Assembly: GCA_964469925.1 (NCBI GenBank)
Contig: CAYXZL010000005.1
Span: 1 to 64,000, forward strand
Direction: 5' to 3'
DNA from: CAYXZL01 sp964469925
GTDB taxonomy: Bacteria > Patescibacteriota > Gracilibacteria > Absconditabacterales > Absconditicoccaceae
DNA length: 64,000 bases
Shown here in pieces: positions 42,019 to 51,076 of the stretch. Under the pieces are notes generated by a model. It ran no database searches. It was not told where the DNA came from and worked only from the letters and a program-made list of their open reading frames with translations. Both the position numbers and the translations under genes were made by a program. Position 1 is the first letter of the stretch, and the number at the start of each line of letters is the position of its first letter.

Positions 42019-42766
42019 GTGTAAACAGTTCTGTGGGATCAATTTTGAACTGCAACATATTCGCAGTATCTCTTCATCAATCTCATCATTTCCTCTGCAT
42101 AGTAATTTTTCATATTTTTATACTTCATCTAGGAGATAGACGAATTTCTCAATTACCATAAAAATTCATAACTTCATTAATTGACCTTAATACCCATTCA
42201 TACCTTCAAGTCTTTTTTACAACTAACATCCATTCTGCACAAAATTCTCATCTACCTTTGAGAATATCACTAATGATCATCATTTTATTGTTACTTAAAA
42301 AATTCATTATCTTGTTAACTTCTTCAACAGTCATTTCTGTTAAAAACATACGTCTTGAGTCTTTTGTTCATGCTTTATATGGTTTCTTCTCTCCACAGAA
42401 ATACCTCAGTAATAACAAAACATCATCAGGGATGTTCCATAATTCTGCATAGTTTTTCAATCGTCTTTTGTCTATCTGATTAAATCATTTGTCATTTGAA
42501 ACCAGTTTTACGGATATGTTTTGAGTGTCTATTGTATCTTTTAGTTTTATAATAATTTTAATTTGTACCTGAATATCCGCTTTGTATGATCAGGCAATTT
42601 TAATTGCTTTGACATGCTCGATTTTTTGTAAGTCGTATCACATAGCTTTTAGCCATTCTTGAGCAAGTTTATTGTTTTTCCATCCGTTGAATACTCCTAT
42701 GACGTCATATTCATTTTGAAATCATTGTTTTGCTGTTTGTGATCAGAGATGGATTGGATCAATCAT
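42011..42766 (-). CDS. Type II restriction endonuclease, HinP1I-like (GCGC)
   Basis: A 251-residue product that closely resembles R.HinP1I along its length: LGSQTAKQGFQNEYDVIG, NISVKLVSNDKGFNQIDKRR, GEFCAEWMLVV, RSINEVMNFYGNGEIRLSPR and NMLQFKIDPTELF. HinP1I cuts G^CGC as a monomer; the same site is predicted. The catalytic core corresponding to the SDX18QXK of HinP1I appears as AD64, then S85 and K87, with a two-residue longer spacer and Ser in place of the metal-binding Gln. About ten glycines are TGA. The start overlaps the methyltransferase end by 98 bases, a coupling that would delay the nuclease after the methylase. Confidence 0.88.
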
Positions 42767-43742
42767 TCTTGGGGAAATTGAAAGAAATAAAATTGTGAAA
42801 TTCTTTTCATAGTGCATAAATAACATCAACAGACATTGCATTTCAGGCTTGTCACAATAAATCTCTGTCTAAGAGATGAGAAGTTTTCTGTGCAAGATGA
42901 ATTGGTACTCATTGCAATAGTAGTGACTCAAATCAAGAAATCTCTCTCAGCACTCAATTTTTACTGTATAATAATCAATGTCTTCCTGTTCTGAGTGTTG
43001 GTATAAATCAATTGTAAAATCTAATGTCGGATTGTCTTGTATCTATAATATATCACTCTTTTTCTATTAAATCCTCTATTGTATACCTTCCTTGGTTATA
43101 TTTATTATTAAGGTAACGTATCATTGTTTCTGTTCTTGATTTTGAAAAGATATAAGCATCTGATGATTCAATGAGATAGTTCTCGATTGATGAGTTCTTT
43201 ATCTTTTCTGGGAAAACTAATGTTGATGCAAAAGGAGCTAAGTCCTTCCTTACTCACAAGAAGTAAACTCTTTCTCTGGACTGTGGTAGTCAATAATCAA
43301 TTGTATTAAGCACTTTCCATGCTACACAATATCATGCCTTATCTAATAAGTCAACAATACTCGATATGGTTTTTCATCATTCATGATTTACTAATCATTT
43401 TACGTTTTCTAATATAAAGAATTTGATGTTTTTTTGTCTTAATATTTTTTCTATTCAAAAAATCACTTGTCATCTTGGATCTTCCATTCATGTTCTTTGT
43501 CCTATTACAGAAAATGTTTGACACGGAAATCACGCTATCAGTAAATCAAAGTCGGGAAGATCATGTGGGTCTATTTTCATCAAATCTCAATAATTTTTTT
43601 CTTCATCTCAAAAAAATGCTCTATAGGTTTTTTCTGCTTTATAGTCAATTTCTGAGAGTGCGACACAGTGAAATCATGCCTTCTCAAGTCACAATCTTCA
43701 ACATCATATACCAGCACAGAAATCCATAAACGTGTAAGTCAT
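42669..43742 (-). CDS. DNA (cytosine-5) methyltransferase of the HinP1I-like system
   Basis: The 357-residue product has all key C5-methyltransferase motifs: I (MDFCAGIGCGRLGLEKAGF), IV with the catalytic C74 in IAGFPCQTFSVIGQR, VI (FILENVKGLVNH), VIII (PQSRERVYFLGVRKD), a variable target-recognition region, and IX-X (GNAMSVDVIYALGKEFHNF). It should methylate a cytosine in GCGC and protect the host. More than twenty glycines are TGA, including those of motif I that bind AdoMet. The locus is markedly more AT-rich than its flanks, suggesting transfer, but from a donor using the same code. Confidence 0.93.
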
Positions 43743-43871
43743 CAATATATGGATTAAAACATAAACAACGACACTATACTAAATTTGTTTCCAAAATAAA
43801 AATCAAAAGCTGTGCCTTTTTGCACCCAAATCACCGTCTATTATATTATTATTCAAAATGCACCTTGATCT

Positions 43872-44252
43872 CTACTTCCCCGACTCCATCATCCTATGCC
43901 ACCCAAGATAGGAAACCAACAAGATAGCAAAAGTAACAACAGGCATAGCGATAGCACTAATAGGATCTCCTAGCTGTACATGTGCCCAAAACGCACCTAT
44001 ATAGATACAACCAATCCCTACATAAGCCCATTCTTTTAGTCTGTTAGGAATCTTTGGTATCAAGATAAGTAAGATAGCCAGGGGAGCTCAAAATCCTATC
44101 AATTGTTGAAGCCATACCGCATCGGTAAGACCAACATGCTTCATTCATTCTACCGCTGCTTCACTACCCATAAAAAACAATCAAGGAAGAGTAAAGAGTG
44201 CGAGAGCAATAGTCGCTACCCAGTAGGAAATCTTGGCTGTTTTGAGTGACAT
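43872..44252 (-). CDS. DoxX-like membrane protein
   Basis: A 126-residue product with four membrane helices: AKISYWVATIALALFTLPG, LIGFGAPLAILLILIP, WAYVGIGCIYIGAFWAHVQL and IAMPVVTFAILLVSYLGWH. This is the DoxX-like family (DUF4267/DoxX_2) pattern. It ends RMMESGK. No substrate is known. Three glycines are TGA. It follows the DUF1801 gene by 34 bases in a minus-strand run. Confidence 0.75.
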
Positions 44253-44286
44253 GAGTAAGAAAAAAGATTGTAAAAAGATACAAGAC

Positions 44287-44679
44287 TTATAACCATCACC
44301 ATTCTTGATACAATCCATATCACACTGCGAGTGCATCGCTGATATGACCCAATAGTTCATCATCAAGCTTTTTGATATGGAAGCAGGACTTGCCTTTGAG
44401 GAGCTTGAGCAGATCGGGGTGGAGGAGTGGTTTTACCAATTCTGGATTGCAGTATATGGGCATAAAATAAAATCAGACATAACTACTCTGGATAATCAGA
44501 CCAGCAAAGTATCGTTCTGTTATCTTTTTTCATTGAATAACTAAATCTTTATACGACCAAAGGTCATATCTACTATCCAAATCAAACTGAGGGGTGAGCG
44601 GAGAACTATTTTCGTATGTCTTGAGTATGGCCTTAAGTCTGACAAAGATATCAACAAGTTGCTGTTGGTCGATAGCCAT
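44287..44679 (-). CDS. DUF1801 (YdhG-like) protein
   Basis: A 130-residue product. The core RYDLWSYKDLVIQGKKITER followed by YFAGLIIQSSYVGFYFMPIY and LLHPDLLKLLKGKSCFHIKK matches the DUF1801/YdhG fold (a small alpha-beta protein with the K-G-K-S/x-C/W-F/R-x-I/H motif). Function unknown. Both interior glycines before KKITER and FYFMP are TGA. It lies between the GuaB1-type gene (24 bases) and the DoxX-like gene. Confidence 0.72.
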
Positions 44680-44703
44680 CACGTCTAGCCTTAGAGATAA
44701 AAT

Positions 44704-46155
44704 CTAGCTCATTTTGAGTACTTTGCCATTGGGCGTTCCTTCATGGTAGCCAGCGCTGGATTGGACGCCGATGACAGCTTTTTCATAATACTCTTCGAGA
44801 GTACGAGCTCATACATAGGTCATTGAGCTACGTAGTCAGGTAACAAAATCATCGACAATATCGCCAACCGAAGGCTTCTCAGGATTGATGTATACTGTAG
44901 ACTGAGAAATTCATTCGCGGAAGAGTTGTTTTTTTGCTAATTCAAAATTGTTCATAGCCTGGTTTCTATAAAGAACAGCTTTTCTAGAAGCCATGCCATA
45001 GTTCTCTTTATACAGGTTACCATCATTATCAATTTTCACATCACCAACCGATTCGTAGGTACCAGCAAAAATACTAGCCCACATGCCATGGGTTGCTCCA
45101 GCAGCCAGAGCCAGACAGAGATCTCTCGGCTCTTTGATTCATCCATCAGCCCAGACAAAAGCGCCATGTTGACGAGCTTCACGAGCACATTCCCAAACCG
45201 CAGTAAATTGGGGTCTACCGACACCTGTTTTGATACGAGTACTACACATAGCGCCAGGACCAATACCAACTTTGACACCATTTGCACCTGCATCGATCAG
45301 TGCCTTTGTCGCCTCTTTTGTTACGACATTGCCTGCGACTATTGTGATATCTGAACCAAAAAGCGATCTACATTTTTTCACCGCTTCCAGCATGAGTTGC
45401 TGATAGCCATGTGCGGTATCCATGACAAAAAGTCTAAGACCCATGTTATAGAACTTAGTTGCTTTTTCTTCAAATCCGTTAAGCCCAATAGCAACGCCCA
45501 CATCCAAGCGTCCAGAAGAGCTAAGAGTGGGACGGTAGAGACTATGTCTGATACAAAGTTTTTTGGTCGTGATACCTATCAATATTCCATTGTTATCGAC
45601 AATAGGGAGAGAGGATATCCTTTCCGATTCCATAAGATCAAAAGCTTCTGCATCACCAATGCCATCTAGTGCTGTCACGCAAGGTTTTTTGCGAATATCT
45701 CATAGTAGCGTATATTGATCTAAATCATCAAAATCAGACACCGTAAAAAGCGATAGTACTTTTTCGTCCTGGTCCGTCAGGATGACACATTTATGAGCCC
45801 TTTTGTAAATCAACCCCATAGCATCTCTGACAGTATGATGAGCTTTGACGACAATAGGAGTCTCATAATGTGTATGAGCCTTTCTGATACTATCGACAAT
45901 GCGACTGACCGTAGCGATGCTCATATCCTGCGGCAAGATAGCCAATCACCCATAACGTGCTATCGTCTCAGCCATTCTCTTCCCCGCAACAGCATTCATA
46001 TTAGCAATGACGATGGGTAGAGTGGTCGATAGAGGACTCTGAGGAGCGATATCAACATCGCTGAGCCTAGAGCGTCACGCAAAATATCACTGATAGAGAA
46101 AGACTTCTTGATAGGTTAACTCTTCTTGCTCATAGCGAGGATTAGCAAAGCGCAT
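44704..46155 (-). CDS. guaB1: GuaB1-type IMP dehydrogenase-related protein (likely GMP reductase)
   Basis: A 483-residue TIM barrel with an inserted CBS pair (VKAHHTVRDAMGLIYKRAHK and ISSLPIVDNNGILIGITTK). The catalytic loop reads VGIGPGAMCSTRIKTGVGRP and is followed by HVWADGG-like AFVWADGGIKEPRDL and FAGTYESVGDV. These match the IMPDH-related GuaB1 family, whose mycobacterial members act as GMP reductases (GMP + NADPH to IMP + NH3), rather than true IMPDH (GSICTT loop). The CBS domains could sense ATP/GTP. It precedes the DUF1801 gene on the same strand and is preceded by the desaturase gene (22 bases). Confidence 0.85.
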
Positions 46156-46177
46156 CGTAACAAAGCAGACCTAAAAC

Positions 46178-46990
46178 CTAACGTGTTTCAGCAAAACGAA
46201 TAATGCCCAACCGCTTCATACAGACAATCACGGGATACACTGGATCAAATTCCCATTTCTTTGTAGCAAAATTTGCACGCATGGGGTTGCCATGATGATT
46301 GTTATGCAGTCATTCACCGAGCATCAAAACATCGATAGGGAGGAGGTTGGTAGACGTATTTGATTGTTTAAAGTTTCTGTATCAGATCTTATGAGCAAAC
46401 CGATTGACAATAGCACCATGAATAGGTCACATGAGAATGTGGAGAGGAACTAGTACGACCAAGAGTGCATAGACTCGAGAGGGGAGTCCTCCAAAGTAAA
46501 TGAGAAGCGAAAGTCCTACCATATACAAAATTCATCGTCCGATGCGACTACTTCGACTATGTGCAAACCTATCAAAACTACGTCGCTGAGGGAGTCTTTT
46601 AGTGAAAAGAGGGTCGAGTGTGACCTTGTCGTGGAGGATGGCTCTATACTCTCTCAATGTTTTTCCCATCATACCAATAATATTGGCAGAAAAAAGTGGC
46701 GAGTGAGGGTCACGGTCGGTGTCGGCAAAGGCATGATGCATGCGATGAAGGGCACCATAGGCGTAGGGACTCATGTATGATGAACCTTGAAATAGTCGTG
46801 TAAGAACAAATCGTATCTTCTCCCATCCGCGACTCATAACAAACATGCCATGTGCGCTATAGCGATGGAGGAAGAAAGTCTGAGTAAAGAGGGAAAGATA
46901 CCGATGGAGTGCAAAAACAACAAGCAAGAGTCGCCACATAGAGATGAGACAGGCAATAAAACATACATCAGATATAAGCAAAAAGATCAC
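46178..46990 (-). CDS. Membrane fatty-acid (acyl-CoA) desaturase
   Basis: The 270-residue membrane protein has the three histidine boxes of delta-9 desaturases: HRYSAH (residues 42-47), HRMHHAFADTDRDPHSP, and GEGLHNNHHGNP. Hydrophobic helices precede box 1 and lie between boxes 2 and 3. The di-iron enzyme introduces a double bond in an acyl chain and needs oxygen and an electron donor, neither of which is obvious nearby. GTG start is chosen because TAA lies two codons upstream. In a cell that probably takes lipids from others, it would remodel scavenged chains (inference). Confidence 0.88.
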
Positions 46991-47145
46991 CCATTACAAA
47001 CCATAAAAACAGCTCATAACAGAAGGGTTTTTCTCTCTTTAAGTTTAGCTTAAGGTCTATGAGTATACTGCGCCCACATCTGATGGAGAAAGAGTGACTG
47101 CATCAGATGACCAATCTTTGCTTTTTATTATATACAAGCAATATC

Positions 47146-47787
47146 ATGAAAAACACAACATTATTAACAGCAGCAGGTATCAGTGCAGCTGCATTATTAA
47201 CACTCGGTAGTACCTTCGCATTTAAGGGAGGTTTTACAGGTCAATGATTGCAACAAGAATGAATACAACAAGCAATAGAAGCAAACGACTACTCACAGCT
47301 CAGTGAAGAGCTACAAAACAAAATTAGTGAAGACAGATTCAACATGATGGTAGAGAAGTATCAAGGACATCAAAAGTTGGAGTCTGCTATCGAATCAAAT
47401 GATTACAATGCATTTAAAGAAAGTGCACCTGACAAGTTCTTAGAGCAAATTGACTCACAAGAAAAGTTTGAAGAGTTGGTAACTCGTCATAATCAAATGC
47501 AAGCACAACAGGCTGCAATCGAGGATGCTGTGAAAAACGATGATTTCGACGCTTTCAAGGCAGCACATGAAGAACAATTGAAACAAAGATTTGATGACAT
47601 GGTAAGTTACTATAAAGAAAATGGTAGCCTTCCAAGAGGAGGAAAAATGTGATTTGGCTGACCTGATAAGATGGGAGGAGAAAGAATGTGAGGATGATTT
47701 GGTGGCCACAGAAGATGAGGCATGATGGGATGATGGGGTCATGACGGAGAAACAAACGATGATCAACCTACAACACCAGTAAACTAA
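47146..47787 (+). CDS. Exported protein with three helical repeats and Gly/Met-rich tail
   Basis: A 213-residue product with signal peptide MKNTTLLTAAGISAAALLTL, cut near TFA. Three degenerate repeats of about 40 residues follow, each opening with a variant of AIEANDYSQL, SAIESNDYNAFKE and AVKNDDFDAFKA and continuing as a charged helix. The tail is rich in Gly, Met, Arg and His (KMGFGGPDKMGGERMGGGF) and ends DDQPTTPVN. Nine TGA glycines crowd in the tail. No family assigned; perhaps a metal-binding or envelope helper protein, since the Met/His tail could bind copper or iron (speculative). A terminator follows. Confidence 0.72.
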
Positions 47788-47837
47788 GCACCGAGCTCTT
47801 ACATACAAAACAAAAACGTAGTAGTATTGAAACAAGG

Positions 47838-47864
47838 AAGACTCCCTCAGAAGGGGAGTCTTTT
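47838..47864. terminator. Bidirectional terminator
   Basis: A perfect 9-bp stem (AAGACTCCC with GGGAGTCTT), 7-base loop and T run on the plus strand, 50 bases after the repeat-protein stop. The converging NUDIX gene lies just beyond, so it may serve both. Confidence 0.7.
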
Positions 47865-47925
47865 GATTACTTTGATAGCAATAATGCTACCATAAATCGT
47901 ATCGAACAACAGGCCGTCGATCGAG

Positions 47926-48384
47926 TTACAAGACAAGAGATTCTGACAGGGTGATGTGGTGAACAAAGCCGAGCATTTTTCTGACAATCGCGGGTATGCC
48001 AGGGACCAGCGTTAAAGAGTCATCATCTAGTTGATCGATAGGAACCCGTTGATAGCAAGAATATTCATCAGAGAGTACGATGTCTCATCACAGAAAAACG
48101 GCGATATGGTGTGGTAGTATCATATGACTGCCATCTTTTTTGATAAAGTAAGCAAAAGAACAGAAATCCTTATATAGTTGAATACGACACTGTGTGCCCA
48201 ATTCTTCGTTTTTTTCTCTTTGCATGCCTGCCCAGATATCGCCGTCATCAGTCTCCACCTTCCCTCCAGCAAAACTAAACGTTTGATCAAAGTCTGCTTC
48301 TCCTTTTCTTTGACAGAGCAAAACTTGGGTAAACTGCTCATCAAAAATAACAAATTTGGGGCAGTACTGAAAAAAAGTAGACAT
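47926..48384 (-). CDS. NUDIX hydrolase
   Basis: A 152-residue product with the NUDIX pattern: FVIFDEQFTQVLLCQRKGEA, then FSFAGGKVETDDGDIWAGMQ and REKNEELGTQ, the last carrying the R-E-x-x-E-E-x-G catalytic helix. The GGKVE box is slightly unusual in spacing but complete. Such enzymes hydrolyse nucleoside diphosphates linked to another moiety. Substrate is not predictable. It lies 24 bases upstream of nothing further on this strand; the MFS gene ends 24 bases before its ATG, giving one operon. Confidence 0.82.
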
Positions 48385-48408
48385 AGCTATGTGAGAAGAT
48401 AATAAAAA

Positions 48409-49593
48409 CTAGGCAAGTCTTTTTTTCATAACACCATAACTAATGATAACGCAAAAAAGAGCAACCATATAGAGAGGAAGCCTGAGATCCAAGAGGACAC
48501 CACCAATGATAGGACCAATAACCATTGAGATAGTCTGTAACGATGACATCACGCCAGTAAGTTCACCAGTTTTTTCCTTGTTACTATGAGAAATGATCTC
48601 TCACTGATAGACAGGACCAAAAATACTACCAAAAACAGGAGCAATCATCAGCAGTCAGACAAAAAGCCAAAAAGAACTAAAAGTAAGTAAGGAGTTGATA
48701 ATAAGTCAGCTTAAAAGGATAACATAGCCTGCATGAGCAAGCTGTGTTAGTTGTTTAGTCGAAAAACGTTTGAGCCAAAACTTTGGCAAAAAGACAGACA
48801 TGTTGATGGCAGTTACGATACCAGTTGCTGCTAAGATGTACCCAAAATACTCGCCACCCACATGATAAACCAACTTGGTTTCGATAGAGAGCACAGATTG
48901 ATAGCTAAACATCCCAATGCCTATCAAAAGGATAGACCATAGATAGTGTGAAATAGGAGTCTGGGTAAGGTATCTCCAAATCACAGCTAATGAATAGGGA
49001 GATATGATTGTCTTGGGGTTTCTATTGCTATGTGTCTCAGGCAAGAGACCAATCATCAAAAAGGCGTCTACCAGTGCTAGGACTCATCAGACGATAAAAA
49101 TTGTTTCAACATGACCAAAGCTCAAAACAAGTGACCCAACAATAGGCCCAATGATAAATCACAACCCGAATAACGCCCCCAGTAGTCAAAAGTTTTTTTT
49201 ACGGTCCACATCATCATGTGAGATGTCGGCAACCGTTGCCTGCAAGATGCTGAAGTTTCCGCCTGTTACGCCATTGACGATCCTTGAAAGGATAAAAAGA
49301 AGAAAACTATGATGCCCAAGGAGCATAAAGTATGACAAGGCTGTTCAAAAAATACAATAGACAAGAAGCCATTTTCTCCCGTATCTATCAGAAAGCTGAC
49401 CCAAAATGGGCGTAGTAAAAAACGCAAAGAGTGAGTAGGCAGAAAGGCTAAGACCAATCATAGCAGGACTGACATGGTACCAATCGACCAATTTTTCGAG
49501 AGCTGGTATATAAATGCCGATAGAGATGACGTCCAACAAAACTGCTATGTAAACTAAGGCCTTTGTTATCGTCTTATTGTGCACCGAAACCAT
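48409..49593 (-). CDS. Major facilitator superfamily transporter (tetracycline-resistance-like)
   Basis: A 394-residue product with 12 membrane helices. After helix 2 comes the drug-antiporter motif GQLSDRYGRKWLLVYCIFG (motif A), followed by SRIVNGVTGGNFSILQATVA (motif C-like region) and ISHDDVDRKKNFGLLGALFG, the order seen in TetA-like DHA1 proteins. Substrate is unknown. Many glycines in helices are TGA. The NUDIX gene follows on the same strand. Confidence 0.85.
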
Positions 49594-49728
49594 GGAGAGA
49601 CACCAAAAATATGCTGAAACAATCAAACGCTAATACATAGGCAAAGAGCAGGAATTGTCAAACCTAGATCGAAAAGATCAGATAAAAAGAAAGAGCTAGA
49701 CATTGACTTGTTATGCAAAAAATATAGT

Positions 49729-50337
49729 ATGCGAAAATTATTAGATCATAAAGCTAAAACAACAATGAAAAACGACAATTTTGGAGATAGTTTCAATCCA
49801 GCCGATTTCATAACTAATTTTCTGATAGACTATCCAGCAGGTAAACCAGAAGAGTTTGGAGATGCGACGCTACACAATACTATAGCAAGACAGGGTTTCG
49901 ATATTCTAAAGAACTTGTCGGCAGATCTTCCGCCTCAAATATGAATGGTAGTTGCAGATAAAGCAACAAAGCAGAAAGAAGCCATTAGTTTTGTCCAAGA
50001 TGAAGGCGACCTGCAAAGAATATGGAATTTGTTAACGATAGAATTTACCACCGTCTTGGGCATGACAGAACCTCCTAAGAAACAAGGAGATCTAGAGGAT
50101 GGCGAGGATCGAAAAATAGGTACATGATTCCAAGACCCAAAGGAACAAGATCTGTGAGACCTAGCACCAATTCACAAGAAGATATGAGCGATTGGATGAA
50201 TAGTAGAGACAGTAGGGAATCGTCTTAACGATCCAGATAGACCATTTAATCTGACAGGTGTTCATAAGCTAGTAGGTCACTTAAAAGATTGGGCAAGCAA
50301 ACCCGTCGAACGACAACCAGGCAAGAGCCAAGACTAA
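49729..50337 (+). CDS. Hypothetical protein, about 202 aa
   Basis: An acidic, mostly soluble product. It begins MRKLLDHKAKTTMKNDNFGD, continues with DFITNFLIDYPAGKPEEFGD, DLQRIWNLLTIEFTTVLGMT, and has a Gly/Asp/Lys-rich end with DLGDLAPIHKKIGAIGGIVE. Seven TGA glycines support the reading. An upstream TTG in frame and an ATG twelve codons downstream are alternative starts. No family recognised. Confidence 0.55.
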
Positions 50338-50367
50338 CAGTAGTGTTGGTGTTTCAACAAATATAAG

Positions 50368-50868
50368 CTAAGAAACTAATTTCTTAATGTTGTCCAAAAA
50401 CTCTTTGGTTTTTTCGAAAAGCCCATCAATATCGCCTTCTATTAGGATATGATCGATGCGATCTCACTGTTGAATGGCGTTCACAACGTCTTGATCTGCG
50501 GTATCCACAATACGACCAAAAATCGTATGTCTATCATCCAGCCATGGAGTCTCAACATGAGTGATGAAAAATTGACTTCAATTGGTGTTGGGTCAAGAGT
50601 TAGCCATTGATAACACTCACGGTCAGTCATGACGAAGCTCTGGGTGAAACTCATCCCTAAAGTGATAACCAGGTCATCAGCTACCCGTGCCTTGAGGGCA
50701 TCATCACTGGATCATGAATTCTGGTATCACACGATGAAAAGTTAAATTGTCGTAGTAGTTTTTCAGTGCTAAATGAACAAAGTTACTAACCGTAAGGGGA
50801 GCGTGATCGGGATAGAGGGAGAGTGTGATGACACCTTTAGTGGTGTGAATGCGTGCTTGGATCGACAT
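50368..50868 (-). CDS. ppiB: Cyclophilin-type peptidyl-prolyl cis-trans isomerase
   Basis: The 166-residue product is a complete small cyclophilin: ARIHTTKGVITLSLYPDHAP, VSNFVHLALKNYYDNLTFHR with the catalytic Arg, IPEFMIQGGCPQGTGSGGPG, VLSMANSGPNTNGSQFFITH, WLDDRHTIFGRIV and the helical close. It speeds proline isomerisation in folding. The invariant GGCPQGTGSGGPG run uses TGA at several glycines. Upstream the frame stays open through a hydrophobic stretch to a distant ATG, but the chosen start gives the standard length. Confidence 0.93.
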
Positions 50869-51076
50869 AAGAAAGGAGTACACAGGTAAAAATACAACAA
50901 ATGGGAGTAAGTCACCACAGTTTGCATTTCCAGAACAATAATACAACGATTTTATCATGAGGAATACAAAAGGAGTAAGGATGATGATAGTGATCCCTCT
51001 TGTATTCTGTAGACATCCGAGTATCTCATAGGGAAACATGATACTCCATTTTTTATACACTAACAAAATCGTTGCT

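Noticed and set aside
50869..51015. N-terminal membrane extension of the cyclophilin
   Set aside because: The frame is open to an upstream ATG and is hydrophobic, but the region is also the divergent promoter space, and the standard cyclophilin length fits the nearer ATG.
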